Positions 1 through 7,993 are shown, numbered from the stretch's first letter. The stretch: DNA of 64,000 bases from Burkholderiales bacterium (GCA_030683105.1 JAUXMZ010000069.1:1-64000), one strand, 5' to 3'. Notes: generated by a model from the sequence alone, not told the origin. Made by a program: numbers and translations.

Positions 1-86
1 CTGCACAGTACCAGGGGTATGCGATCTCATGCTTCCCACCCTACTACAACCCCATTTTCCGACATACAAGGGGTCGGGGGAGAGGG

Positions 87-259
87 TTCGAACGCCGATG
101 AACCAGTGTTAAAAATCTTTCACCACCCATGACAAATATTAATAAATAAAAACAGCGAGTTATATCATTGCTCTGTGTAATTACAACTTGGAGTTTTAAA
201 TTTTCATCGGCGTTCATCGGCGTACCCGTCAAGCGGGTATTGAGAAGAATTCATCGGCG
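87..259. repeat. Inverted and tandem TTCATCGGCG repeats in the leading intergenic region
   Basis: The 10-bp unit TTCATCGGCG occurs at 203-212, 213-222 and 250-259, and its reverse complement lies at about 90-103, so an AT-rich spacer is bracketed by inverted arms. A TACCCGTCAAGCGGGTATTG element (about 223-242) that recurs near 56.3 kb and 58.6 kb sits between the units. I see no gene in bases 1-309; this is an intergenic repeat cluster of the type found at many other gaps in the window. Confidence 0.7.
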
Positions 260-309
260 GCTGATTGATTTGATTTTGTTTCGGGCTCTTAGCGCTTTTA
301 GCATATCAA

Positions 310-1632
310 ATGCCTGAAACCGCACGCAGCGTCATCATCCTGGGCGCCGCGGGCCGCGATTTTCACAACTTCAACGTGTTTTTCCGAGACAACCCGCGCT
401 ACCGGGTGGTTGCGTTTACCGCGGCCCAGATTCCTGATATCGCGGGCCGCAGCTATCCGGCTGCGCTGTGCGGCAGTCTTTATCCTGACGGCATTCCGGT
501 GTTTCCCGAGACCGACCTCGCGCGCCTGATCAGACAGCACGCGGTGAACGATGTCGTGTTCTGCTACAGCGACGTGCGCCACCAGCACGTCATGCACCTG
601 GCTTCGCTTGCGTTCGCCCACGGCGCGTCGTTTGTGCTGCTCGGCCCCAACGACACCATGCTCAAAGCGCCGGTCCCGATCGTTGCAGTGGTCGCCGCGC
701 GCACCGGCGCCGGTAAAAGCACCGTGACCCGCTGCCTGTTCGATGCGCTTCGAAATGCCAGTCGAAGAATTGTCGTCGTGCGCCATCCGATGCCGTACGG
801 CCGCTTCGACCGCGGCGTCGAGCGCTACCAGACCAGCGCCGACATCGCCGGCGCCGGATTATCGATAGAGGAAACCGAGGAATACCAGCCGCACGTCGAC
901 AACGGCGCAGTGGTCTATGCCGGCGTCGACTATGCTGCGGTGCTGGCACGCGTGGCTTCGGAAGCCGATGTGATCCTGTGGGACGGCGGCAACAACGACA
1001 TGGCGTTCTATAAACCGGATATCACCGTCACCCTGCTCGACCCGACCCGCCCCGGGGAAGAAGACAACTATTTTCCGGGCGAAGCGAACATCCGCGCCGC
1101 CGACGTGCTGGTGATCGCCAAGGCCAATGTTGCAACGGCGGCGCAAATCGAGGCCACGACGCGCGCCGCGCGCACTCTCAATCCTGATGCGCCTGTCATG
1201 CGGATGGAAATGGCGGAACGCGTCGATCATCCGGAGCTGATCCGGGGCCGCGAGGTTCTGGTGATCGAGGATGGCCCGTCGGTAACGCATGGCGGACTGG
1301 CCGAAGCCGGCGCCGCGCGCGCGGCACACCAACTCGGCGCGACGCTGGTTGATCCCCGGCAGTACGCGGTCGGCTCGATAGCCAAGGCGTACTCGCAGTT
1401 TCCCCACCTCGGTCCGGTGCTTCCAGCTTTGGGTTACACCGATGCGCAGCGCGAGGAACTGCGACAATCGATCGCTGCCGTGCCGTGCGCGGCGATCCTG
1501 CTCGGCACGCCAGCAGATCTGACGTTGCTGCTGCCGCCAGGCAAACCGGTTGCGCGAGTCAGCGTGGCGGCGAAAGATCTGTCGGCACCGACGCTGGCGC
1601 AGGTCGTGATGGAGAGGATCGGCGGCAAGTGA
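310..1632 (+). CDS. COG2403-like GTPase related to cyclic 2,3-diphosphoglycerate synthetase
   Basis: This 440-residue protein has a Walker A loop (ARTGAGKST, about residues 129-137) after an N-terminal Rossmann-like part that begins with VIILGAAGRDFHNFN. The middle holds WDGGNNDMAFYKPD and a TRPGEEDNYFPGE stretch, which I associate with the COG2403 predicted-GTPase family that includes archaeal cyclic 2,3-diphosphoglycerate synthetases. The substrate in this bacterium is unknown. A carbamate kinase gene lies 5.4 kb downstream on the same strand; I recall such pairings but cannot show a link here. The ATG at 310 comes just before the conserved N-terminus; no strong ribosome site is visible. 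Family assignment is fairly sure, reaction is not. Confidence 0.75.
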   Translation: MPETARSVIILGAAGRDFHNFNVFFRDNPRYRVVAFTAAQIPDIAGRSYPAALCGSLYPDGIPVFPETDLARLIRQHAVNDVVFCYSDVRHQHVMHLASLAFAHGASFVLLGPNDTMLKAPVPIVAVVAARTGAGKSTVTRCLFDALRNASRRIVVVRHPMPYGRFDRGVERYQTSADIAGAGLSIEETEEYQPHVDNGAVVYAGVDYAAVLARVASEADVILWDGGNNDMAFYKPDITVTLLDPTRPGEEDNYFPGEANIRAADVLVIAKANVATAAQIEATTRAARTLNPDAPVMRMEMAERVDHPELIRGREVLVIEDGPSVTHGGLAEAGAARAAHQLGATLVDPRQYAVGSIAKAYSQFPHLGPVLPALGYTDAQREELRQSIAAVPCAAILLGTPADLTLLLPPGKPVARVSVAAKDLSAPTLAQVVMERIGGK

Positions 1633-1639
1633 TCACTCC

Positions 1640-1902
1640 GGACGATCATCGGTCCGCGCTGTGGTCTTCAAAGAGTTAATCGGGATGCATCACGCCTCAT
1701 ATCCGGTTTTCCCCCCATAAGGGGGGGACCGAGGTGTTCATCGTCCCGCAGTTTCGGATTGGACTTCCTTCAGACCCCGCCTCACGACGACGCCCTCGCC
1801 TGGAGGCGCCTACTTTTGGTGCCCTTCTCCTTGCCTTTGGCTCTGCAAAACCTGGCCATAGGACTTTCACCTATGAAGTAAAGCGCCATGCCCGGCGCAC
1901 AC
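1640..1902 (-). mobile_element. Group II intron 5' fragment (domain I), no reverse transcriptase
   Basis: Read on the minus strand, the segment starts GTGTGCGCCGGGCATGG and continues with GGTGAAAGTCC, GGTCTGAAGGAAG and a GATATGAGGC motif in the order and spacing I know from the 5' part of bacterial group II introns. No intron-encoded protein and no 3' domains V/VI follow; the similarity fades close to the stop codon of the upstream GTPase gene. It begins directly after the sequence that looks like the attC site of the brnTA cassette, so the intron may have entered that site and then been truncated. The 3' limit is approximate. Confidence 0.6.
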
Positions 1903-1953
1903 GTGGTTGGTCAGCGGCTGCCGATGGCGGTCCGTTGAACCTAAAAGTTAGGT
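1903..1953 (-). other. Truncated attC-like site of the brnTA cassette
   Basis: Four bases after the brnA stop codon the minus strand reads ACCTAAC, a match to the RYYYAAC (R'') box of integron attC sites, followed by a possible L'' box (GGTTCAACGGACC). The matching L' and R' half is missing because the group II intron fragment begins at 1902. GAAACCTAAC here pairs, with one G-T wobble, with GTTGGGTTTC at the start of the same cassette (about 2539), as expected for cassette ends. Confidence 0.5.
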
Positions 1954-1957
1954 TTCT

Positions 1958-2233
1958 TCACCGTACTTTGCTCAGACGTTCCGCCATGCGCGTTTGCCAA
2001 CCCGGGCCTGTGGCCTTCCAGCGATCAATCACATCGGCCGGAAGCCGCAGCGAGATCAACTTGCGGGGATTCGGCGACAAGGGTCTTCCACCTTTGTTCA
2101 CCTTTGCACGCGCGAGCATATCGTCCGTGAGTTCGGGAAGTTCCTCATACTCCTCAGGCCTCACCTTGTGAGCGTCGACTCGTGCCAGGTCAGACTTCAA
2201 GGAGCGGCGCAATGCGGGCCTTTTCGCGTTCAT
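1958..2233 (-). CDS. brnA: BrnA-like antitoxin of a type II toxin-antitoxin pair
   Basis: The 91-residue protein ends in a ribbon-helix-helix-like stretch (ISLRLPADVIDRWKATGPGW, about residues 60-79, then QTRMAERL) typical of BrnA antitoxins, which bind BrnT and repress their own operon. The N-terminus is charged and carries the ELPELTDDMLARA segment common in this family. It overlaps the end of brnT by 44 bp, the usual toxin-first arrangement of the BrnTA system. The gene lies in what looks like an integron cassette, with an attC-like R'' box four bases after its stop codon. Confidence 0.85.
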   Translation of the reverse strand: MNAKRPALRRSLKSDLARVDAHKVRPEEYEELPELTDDMLARAKVNKGGRPLSPNPRKLISLRLPADVIDRWKATGPGWQTRMAERLSKVR

Positions 2234-2465
2234 TGGCTTTCCTCATGCTAAAAATGTGGCGATCCGCGCCACGCGGCGTATAGCCCACGACAACCACCCG
2301 CCCGTCCAATAAGCCGTAGCAAATGATGCGCGGTTCGCCGTAGTTTTTTCGTGTGTCCTCCAGCTCCAGGGTGACACCCGCAAAAACGAACTCGGCATCG
2401 GCGAAATCCAGCCCTCGATCAGCCAAAGTCTTGTCGCGTTTAGCCGGGTCGAAGGTGATTCGCAT
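2190..2465 (-). CDS. brnT: BrnT-like ribonuclease toxin
   Basis: The 91-residue protein begins MRITFDPAKRDKTLADRGLDF and has the DAEFVF, DTRKNYGEPRI and GRVVVVGYTPRG segments of the BrnT family (DUF497), RelE-like ribonucleases that arrest growth when free of BrnA. Length fits the family. The gene is read first in the pair and overlaps brnA. The start lies about 72 bases after the inferred cassette boundary (near 2538). Toxin-antitoxin pairs are common in integron cassettes, where they are thought to stabilise the array; that role is an inference here. Confidence 0.87.
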   Translation of the reverse strand: MRITFDPAKRDKTLADRGLDFADAEFVFAGVTLELEDTRKNYGEPRIICYGLLDGRVVVVGYTPRGADRHIFSMRKANEREKARIAPLLEV

Positions 2466-2532
2466 GAGGTTATTGTATCTACAACAACATAGTGACGCAA
2501 GACGCGCCTACCCGTAGTGGTGTGCCTGAGAA

Positions 2533-2620
2533 ACCCAACGTTGTGCTCTGCGGCGGGCCGCTACGGACCTCAATTCTGGCACGATGCTTCCGGCCCGTCC
2601 GCAGCAGCAAATGGTTAGAA
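2533..2620 (-). other. attC recombination site of the acetyltransferase cassette
   Basis: On the minus strand the site runs from R'' (TTCTAAC, 2620-2614) to R' (GTTGGGT, 2539-2533), which fits GTTRRRY. Between them plus-strand GCTCTGCGGCGGGCCG (2545-2560) pairs with 2591-2608 over 16 bp, leaving two unpaired bases in one arm, the extrahelical bases expected in an attC hairpin. R'' overlaps the TAA stop codon of the acetyltransferase gene, as is common in cassettes. Length (88 bp) is in the known range. Confidence 0.8.
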
Positions 2621-3160
2621 GCCACATTGCGCTGGAACCAGCGAGTAAACCGCTGCGGGGCGAGGCTCTCCACGAACGAGTAAACGGTTGCGCGCGAGGC
2701 ACTCGAACACCGCGCCGACTTTTTCAGCTACCCGTCGGCTGGCGACGTTTTCTTCGGAGACGACGATCTCTAACCGCGTGAGTCCGAGATCACGAAAACC
2801 AAACTCCGCGATAATTTGGACCGCCCGCGATGCGACTCCTTGGCGCTGACGTGACTGACGCACCCAATACCCGATGTTCCCGAAGTTATGCTGCCGGTTC
2901 AATTGATTTATCGAGACGCCTCCGAGGAACGCACCTTCATCAGCGGAAAACATAGCCACGTCGTATGCCACTTTCTGTTCCAGATTCTTATCACAGTTCG
3001 CGAACCAAGCGTTTGCTTCGTCAACGGAGTAGCCACCGTGACACCAAGGCATCCAGGCGCCAACGGTTGGGAGGGACTCAAGCGCGGCCGCAACAAAGGC
3101 GGGGCCATCTGCAGACCGGAACGGCCTGATGCAAAGCCCGCGCGCGAGGAGTGGCTCCAT
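2615..3160 (-). CDS. GNAT-family N-acetyltransferase (RimJ/RimL type) in a gene cassette
   Basis: The 181-residue protein has the layout of RimJ/RimL-like acetyltransferases: an N-terminal LCIRPFRSADGPAF strand, GGVSINQLNRQHNFGNIGYW, the acetyl-CoA loop RQRQGVASRAV (about residues 104-114) and the C-terminal LEIVVSEENVASRRVAEKVGA segment split over about residues 135-156. The acceptor could be a protein N-terminus, an antibiotic or a metabolite; nothing decides. The ATG lies 13 bases inside the cassette start (GTTAGAAGCC, minus strand, 3174), and the stop overlaps the attC R'' box (GGCTTCTAAC), whose sequence is the exact complement of the cassette start. This strongly suggests a mobile cassette. 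Confidence 0.85.
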   Translation of the reverse strand: MEPLLARGLCIRPFRSADGPAFVAAALESLPTVGAWMPWCHGGYSVDEANAWFANCDKNLEQKVAYDVAMFSADEGAFLGGVSINQLNRQHNFGNIGYWVRQSRQRQGVASRAVQIIAEFGFRDLGLTRLEIVVSEENVASRRVAEKVGAVFECLARNRLLVRGEPRPAAVYSLVPAQCGF

Positions 3161-3190
3161 TCGTGGCTTCTAACTTTATAGTAGTTGACA

Positions 3191-3223
3191 ATTTTAGTTG
3201 TCATTTTGCACCTATATGGTGCC
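3191..3223. repeat. 33-bp leader motif upstream of cassette run 1 (copy 1)
   Basis: This stretch (plus strand TTTTAGTTGTCATTTTGCAC and on to GGTGCC) matches 11147-11179 at about 28 of 33 positions. It contains a small hairpin (GCACC/GGTGC). In both places it lies just upstream, in the minus orientation, of the first cassette-like gene. In copy 1 it is followed by ATGACA and, 18 bases later, TATAAA, a plausible promoter for the cassette. It could be an attI relic, a promoter module or a mobile-element end. Confidence 0.55.
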
Positions 3224-3270
3224 TCCAGCATAAGTCCGTATCACTTCGCTATACCAACAGCCGCAAACAA

Positions 3271-3298
3271 AACGGGCATGGCGGTTCCCATGCCCGTT
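3271..3298 (-). terminator. Rho-independent terminator of ettA
   Basis: AACGGGCATGG (3271-3281) pairs perfectly with CCATGCCCGTT (3288-3298) around a 6-base loop, 34 bases beyond the ettA stop codon. Read on the minus strand the stem is followed by TTTTGTTTG, so it should end ettA transcription. Confidence 0.85.
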
Positions 3299-3331
3299 AA
3301 TTTGTAACTACCTGTTTATATTACATTATTT

Positions 3332-4993
3332 CTAGTGCTTCAGTGCCTTGAACCGGATGCGGTGCGGCCGCGCGCCTTCTTCGCCCAGGCGTTTGCGCTT
3401 GTCCGCTTCGTACTCCTGATAATTGCCGTTGAAGAACGTCGCCTTGGAATCGCCTTCGAAGGCGAGGATGTGCGTGGCGATGCGGTCGAGAAACCAGCGA
3501 TCGTGCGAGATCACCAGGATGCTGCCGGCGAATTCGAGCAGCGCGTCTTCCAGCGCGCGCAGCGTCTCGACGTCGAGGTCGTTGGACGGTTCGTCGAGCA
3601 GCAGCACGTTGCCGCCGGCAATCAGCGTCTTGGCCAGATGCAGCCGGCCGCGCTCGCCGCCCGAGAGATTGCCCACTTTCTTGCCCTGATCGGTACCCTT
3701 GAAGTTGAAGCGGCCCAGATAGGCGCGCGTCTGCATTTCAAACTTGCCGACAGTGAGGATGTCCGCGCCGCCGGAAATGAAATCGAACGCGGTCTGGTCA
3801 TTGGCCAGCGTGTCGCGGGACTGATCGACGTGCGCGAGCTTCACCGTCGATCCAACCGCCACTTCGCCGCTGTCCGGCTTCTCCTTGCCCGTGATCATGC
3901 GGAACAGCGTGGACTTGCCCGCGCCGTTGGGGCCGATGATGCCGACTATCGCGCCGGGCGGCACGCTGAAGGACAGGTCGTCGATCAGCAGCCGGTCGCC
4001 GTAGCCTTTGCACACGTTCTTGAGTTCGATCACGTTGTCGCCGAGACGGTCCGCCACCGGAATGAAAATCTCCTGCGTCTCGTTGCGTGTCTGGTATTCG
4101 AATGACGTCAGTTCTTCAAAGCGGGCAATGCGCGACTTGGCCTTGGCCTGCCGCCCCTTGGGATTCTGGCGCACCCACTCGAGTTCTTTCTTGATCGTTT
4201 TCTGCCGCGCCGATTCGGTTGACTCTTCCACCTTCAGGCGCTCGCCCTTCTGTTCCAGCCATGAGGAGTAGTTGCCTTCCCACGGGATGCCGTAGCCGCG
4301 GTCGAGTTCCAGGATCCACTGCGCCGCGTTGTCGAGGAAGTAGCGGTCGTGGGTCACCGCCACCACGGTGCCGGGGAATTTCTGCAGGAACTGCTCGAGC
4401 CATTCCACGCTTTCCGCATCGAGGTGGTTGGTCGGCTCATCGAGCAGCAGCATGTCGGGCTTGGACAGCAGCAGGCGGCACAGCGCCACGCGGCGTTTCT
4501 CGCCGCCGGACAGCGGGCCGGTCTTCGCGTCCCACGGCGGCAGGCGCAGCGCATCGGCGGCGATTTCCAGCAGATGGTCATCAGCACCGCCCATCGCCAG
4601 TATCGCTTCATATTTCGCCTGGTCGGCGGCGAGCTTGTCGAAATCCGCGCCTTCCTCGGCATAGGCCGCGTAGATGTCGTCGAGTTTCTTCTTCGCTTCG
4701 AACACTTCACCGAGGCCTTCTTCCACCGACTCGCGCACCGTCTTGTCCGGATCGAGCCGCGGCTCCTGCGGCAGGAAACCCACGCGCAGGTTCGGCATGG
4801 GAATCGCTTCGCCATCGAAATCTTTGTCCTCGCCTGCCATGATTTTGAGCAGGCTGGATTTTCCGGAACCGTTCAGGCCCAGCACGCCGATCTTGGCGCC
4901 GGGGAAAAACGAAAGTGAAATATCTTTGAGTATGAAGCGCTTGGGCGGCACCATTTTGGCGACCCGGCGCATGGTGTAAACGTATTGAGCCAT
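3332..4993 (-). CDS. ettA: Energy-dependent translational throttle protein EttA
   Basis: This is an ABC-F ATPase of 553 residues, the normal EttA length. It has two ATPase domains: Walker A GLNGSGKSS (39-47) with LSGGEKRRVALC and LLLDEPTNHLD, and a second Walker A GPNGAGKST (about 350-358) with LSGGERGRLHLAKT and LLLDEPSNDLD. Between them lies the Lys/Arg-rich linker that contacts the ribosomal E site. EttA is cytosolic and gates the first elongation steps when ATP is low. I start at ATG 4993 (MAQYVYTMRRVAKMVPPKR, the family N-terminus) rather than an in-frame codon at 5086. A strong terminator follows at 3271-3298. Confidence 0.96.
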   Translation of the reverse strand: MAQYVYTMRRVAKMVPPKRFILKDISLSFFPGAKIGVLGLNGSGKSSLLKIMAGEDKDFDGEAIPMPNLRVGFLPQEPRLDPDKTVRESVEEGLGEVFEAKKKLDDIYAAYAEEGADFDKLAADQAKYEAILAMGGADDHLLEIAADALRLPPWDAKTGPLSGGEKRRVALCRLLLSKPDMLLLDEPTNHLDAESVEWLEQFLQKFPGTVVAVTHDRYFLDNAAQWILELDRGYGIPWEGNYSSWLEQKGERLKVEESTESARQKTIKKELEWVRQNPKGRQAKAKSRIARFEELTSFEYQTRNETQEIFIPVADRLGDNVIELKNVCKGYGDRLLIDDLSFSVPPGAIVGIIGPNGAGKSTLFRMITGKEKPDSGEVAVGSTVKLAHVDQSRDTLANDQTAFDFISGGADILTVGKFEMQTRAYLGRFNFKGTDQGKKVGNLSGGERGRLHLAKTLIAGGNVLLLDEPSNDLDVETLRALEDALLEFAGSILVISHDRWFLDRIATHILAFEGDSKATFFNGNYQEYEADKRKRLGEEGARPHRIRFKALKH

Positions 4994-5097
4994 GGGGTTT
5001 TGTGTAGATGAAAACGCGGAATCATAGCGGAATGCGGCGATCCGCGCAGGAAAAATCCCGTTACCGGACTGCTTTTCCCGCCCCAACCGGTCCGGGT

Positions 5098-6132
5098 TCA
5101 GCTCATGATCAGCGCAGCACGGCCGGTGATGAGACCCTTCTCGATACGTTGATGCAGGCTTTCCGCCTGATCGAACGGGACTTTTTCAGTGACCAGCGGC
5201 CACACCTCGCCGCGCGCCACCAGATCCAGCGAATCGAGTACTTCCTGGCGCGTGGCATAGCGGCTGCCGATGAGTTCCAGTTCTTTTTGCAGCATGGCGC
5301 GGGGATTGACCTCGAACGGCTGGCCGTGGCCGCCCAGCACTACCAGCCGGCCACCCTTGCCCAGCGACTGCTGCGCGGCTTCCAGCGTCTGTTTGCTGCA
5401 CACGAAATCGATGGCGACATCCACGCCGCGCCCGCCGGTGAGTTCCAGCAGTTGTTCGGCGACGCGCCCGCTCGAAGCATCCACCGTGGCATCCGCCCCT
5501 GACTTGAGGCAGGCCTCGAACTTGGAGGCCATGACATCGACCGCGATCACCTTGCGCGCCCGCGCCCAGCGCGCAACCATCAGCATGTGCACGCCGAGCC
5601 CGCCGCCGGCGCCGAACACCGCCACCGTGTCGTTGGGCGTCACCCGCGCGCGGCGGATCACTTTCACCGGCGTGGCGATGGCGTCGCAGACCACGCCCCA
5701 TTCCGCGGCGTGCTGTTTCCAGTCCACGCCCTGCGGCAGCTTCATGAAATTGCGCGCCGGCAGCTTGATGTACTCGGCATAGCCGCCGTCGCATTCGCGC
5801 CCGACGTAGCCGCCGAAGTTCTCGCACAGCGTTTCGCGGTTGATGCGGCACCAGTAGCACTCGCCGCAGGTGAGATAGAAATAGGCGGTGACGGCATCTC
5901 CCGCCTTGAGCTGCGTTACGCCCGCGCCCAGCGCCACGACTTCGCCGGTGATTTCATGGCCGAGGATGCGCGGGTAATCGAGCTTGAGCCGCCCGGCGCG
6001 CGCATGATGGATGGTGAGCCCCACGCCGCAGGCATGGACTTTAACAACGGCTTCTCCCGGGCCGGGCACGGGATCGGGCACGGTTGCGAGCGTGAGCGGC
6101 GTGTTCGCCGACTTGAGCAGCATGGCTTTCAT
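5098..6132 (-). CDS. Zinc-dependent medium-chain alcohol dehydrogenase
   Basis: The 344-residue protein has the MDR fold: catalytic-domain GHEITGEV (His and Glu zinc ligands), the structural-zinc loop CGECYWCRINRETLC (about residues 89-103) and a Rossmann NAD(P) site GAGGGLGVHM. The usual first-ligand segment reads CGVGLTIHH. These enzymes oxidise or reduce alcohols and aldehydes in the cytosol; the substrate is not predictable. The gene ends 12 bp before the in-frame extension upstream of ettA and is read the same way, but ettA has its own likely start region. An inverted CACAGAGAA repeat block lies immediately upstream. Confidence 0.9.
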   Translation of the reverse strand: MKAMLLKSANTPLTLATVPDPVPGPGEAVVKVHACGVGLTIHHARAGRLKLDYPRILGHEITGEVVALGAGVTQLKAGDAVTAYFYLTCGECYWCRINRETLCENFGGYVGRECDGGYAEYIKLPARNFMKLPQGVDWKQHAAEWGVVCDAIATPVKVIRRARVTPNDTVAVFGAGGGLGVHMLMVARWARARKVIAVDVMASKFEACLKSGADATVDASSGRVAEQLLELTGGRGVDVAIDFVCSKQTLEAAQQSLGKGGRLVVLGGHGQPFEVNPRAMLQKELELIGSRYATRQEVLDSLDLVARGEVWPLVTEKVPFDQAESLHQRIEKGLITGRAALIMS

Positions 6133-6169
6133 GGCAGTCCTTCCTTAGAGTTCATAACAAAATAAATTA

Positions 6170-6291
6170 GCCACAGAGAACACAGAGAACACAGAGAACA
6201 CAGAGAAAATACAGATAACGGAACACGTTTCGTGTCCAGCTATTTTAAATAAGTTTTTTATTCTCTCTGTGTTCTCTGTGCACTCTGTGGC
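6170..6291. repeat. Inverted CACAGAGAA / TTCTCTGTG repeat block
   Basis: Four to five tandem CACAGAGAA units (6171-6208) face TCTCTCTGTGTTCTCTGTG and further units at 6262-6291, separated by an AT-rich spacer that holds its own small palindrome (ACACGTTTCGTGT). The block lies between a dehydrogenase and a hemerythrin gene that are read in the same direction. A diverged block with the same core (CCACAGAG) is at 35802-35994. Confidence 0.85.
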
Positions 6292-6354
6292 TTGATCTGT
6301 TTTGGTCTTTTTGAAATACGCTCTTAGGGTTTGTTAACCGTTTTTTCAGTGAAA

Positions 6355-6780
6355 TTAAGAGGGTGCGTCTTGCACTGCGGCCTGCGCCGGATCGTAACCG
6401 GCCTGCCGCAGGTAGAGCGCCAGAACCGCATCCATGCTCTGCGCGTGGTGCGGGAACCACTCGGCGAGTGCCGTCGCCAGCGTCGAGCCGTAATGCAGTT
6501 CGCCCGCCGCGATGCGCTTGCGCACTTCGCGCACCACTTCCAGGATGTTGTCGTGCTCGCCCTTGTGGCAGCCGTACGGCGGAAACGCCGTTTCCGTCAT
6601 CCACCGCTCTTCCATGGCGAAATGCTGTTCGGTGTGGGCAATAAAGGCATCCATGCACGCCGGCAGGTCGCCGTCAGCGGCCTCGTCCAGCGCATTGAGC
6701 AGCGCGACGAATTCGCGGTGCGTGTCGTCCATTGCCGGTGTGTTTAATTCGAGAGCGGCGGACCATTCAAGCACAGGCAT
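6355..6780 (-). CDS. Bacteriohemerythrin
   Basis: The 141-residue single-domain protein carries the hemerythrin di-iron ligands: WSAALELNTPAMDDTHREF near the N-terminus, HTEQHFAMEERWM (H-x3-H..EE), CHKGEHDN and WFPHHAQSMDAV near the C-terminus. Such proteins bind O2 reversibly in the cytosol and are common in microaerophiles and methanotrophs as oxygen carriers or sensors. It has no signalling domain, so carriage or buffering of O2 is likelier than chemotaxis. ATG 6780 gives the family N-terminus (MPVLEWS). A repeat block follows the gene. Confidence 0.93.
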   Translation of the reverse strand: MPVLEWSAALELNTPAMDDTHREFVALLNALDEAADGDLPACMDAFIAHTEQHFAMEERWMTETAFPPYGCHKGEHDNILEVVREVRKRIAAGELHYGSTLATALAEWFPHHAQSMDAVLALYLRQAGYDPAQAAVQDAPS

Positions 6781-6845
6781 GGCGCATTCCTTTTTTCGGC
6801 CATTTATTATCTTTCACTAATTTTCGACAGCGAATTAGTGCCATT

Positions 6846-6898
6846 CTCACCCTCTCTCCCGAGGGGAGAGGGTCGGGGAGAGGGTCGGGGAGAGGGAT
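6846..6898. repeat. CCCTCTC hairpin with GGGGAGAGGGTC tandem repeats
   Basis: CCCTCTCTCCC faces GGGGAGAGGG, then the unit TCGGGGAGAGGG is repeated twice. The same type of C/G-rich hairpin occurs inside uvrA (12031-12072) and in the duplicated block at 57.7 and 62.4 kb. The surrounding gap (6781-7045) separates divergent hemerythrin and arcC genes and must hold both promoters, but I see no clear -35/-10 pair. Confidence 0.65.
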
Positions 6899-7045
6899 TG
6901 AGCGTTCCGACTGTCATCCAATATGAACCGCTCAATAATTCCGTTTATCCGGGAAATCCGGTGATTTTTTTGATCCAGCACAAGACCCCATGCCTGGTAC
7001 TGGTTTAAATATTATAACTGCACGGCTCCAATGGATCACCCGCAT

Positions 7046-7993
7046 ATGAAAGTCGTGATTGCCCTGGGCGGCAACGCCCTGCTCAAGCGCGGCGAGTCGC
7101 TCGAAGCCGAAGCGCAGCGGCAGAATGTCGCCATTGCTGCCGCGGCCGTGGCCGCGATCGCGCGCACGCATAAAGTCGTCGTCACGCACGGCAACGGACC
7201 GCAGGTGGGGCTGCTCGCGCTGCAGGCGGAGTCCTATTCCCAGGTGCATCCTTACCCGCTCGATGTGCTGGGCGCAGAGACCGAAGGCATGATCGGCTAC
7301 CTGATCGAGCAGCAACTGCGCAGCATTCTGCCCAAGCATCAGATCGTGACGCTGCTCACCCAGATCGAAGTGAATGTGAACGATCCCGCGTTCAAGCATC
7401 CCGTCAAGCCGATCGGCCCTTCATTCGACCACGAAGAGGCGCAGCGCCTCGCCAAAGAGCGCGGCTGGACCGTGGCGCCCGATGGCCAGCGCTGGCGGCG
7501 CGTGGTGCCCTCTCCCGAACCGCTGCGTATACTGGAGCTCAACGCCATCCGCCTGCTCGTCGCTTCCGGCGCGCTGGTGGTCTGCGCCGGCGGCGGCGGC
7601 ATCCCGGTGGTGATCTCGGCTTCCGGCGCCGTGCGCGGCGTGGAGGCGGTGATCGACAAGGATATCGCAGCGGCGCTGCTTGCGCATCAGCTCGGCGCCG
7701 ATGCGCTGCTGCTCCTGACCGACGTGGACGCAGTGTACCTGCAATGGGGCACGGACAAGCAGTTCGCCATACGCGAAACGACGCCGGAGGAACTGCGCAG
7801 GCACGCATTCGCGCCGGGGTCGATGAAACCCAAGGTTGAAGCGGTATGCCGCTTCGTCGAGGCGGGCGGCGGCTTCGCCGGCATCGGCCGGTTGGAGGAT
7901 GCCGCAGCCATCCTCCTCGGCCAGCGCGGGACGATCGTGCGCGGGCCCGAAATGACGCTGGATTTCGTCCGCAAGTCCGGCTCGCCGCTATGA
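7046..7993 (+). CDS. arcC: Carbamate kinase
   Basis: The protein has the amino-acid-kinase fold of ArcC: GGNALLKRGE at the N-terminus, VVTHGNGPQVGLLAL, LIEQQLRSILP, VVCAGGGGIPVV and the C-terminal ITRE-like RETTPEELRRHAFAPGSMKPKVEA region. It makes ATP from carbamoyl phosphate and ADP, or the reverse. I start at ATG 7046 (MKVVIALGGNALL, 315 residues); ATG 7031 would add five residues. No arginine deiminase or ornithine transcarbamylase lies nearby, so it is not part of a local arc operon. The next gene converges on it. Confidence 0.94.
   Translation: MKVVIALGGNALLKRGESLEAEAQRQNVAIAAAAVAAIARTHKVVVTHGNGPQVGLLALQAESYSQVHPYPLDVLGAETEGMIGYLIEQQLRSILPKHQIVTLLTQIEVNVNDPAFKHPVKPIGPSFDHEEAQRLAKERGWTVAPDGQRWRRVVPSPEPLRILELNAIRLLVASGALVVCAGGGGIPVVISASGAVRGVEAVIDKDIAAALLAHQLGADALLLLTDVDAVYLQWGTDKQFAIRETTPEELRRHAFAPGSMKPKVEAVCRFVEAGGGFAGIGRLEDAAAILLGQRGTIVRGPEMTLDFVRKSGSPL

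Noticed and set aside
1939..1955. AACCTAA/TTAGGTT hairpin as a brnTA terminator
   Set aside because: The stem is AT-rich and lacks a T-run on the minus strand; it overlaps the attC-like R'' box, which explains the sequence better.
6170..6291. A CRISPR array from the CACAGAGAA tandem units
   Set aside because: Units are 9 bp, directly adjacent, with no spacers of ~30 bp and no cas genes.
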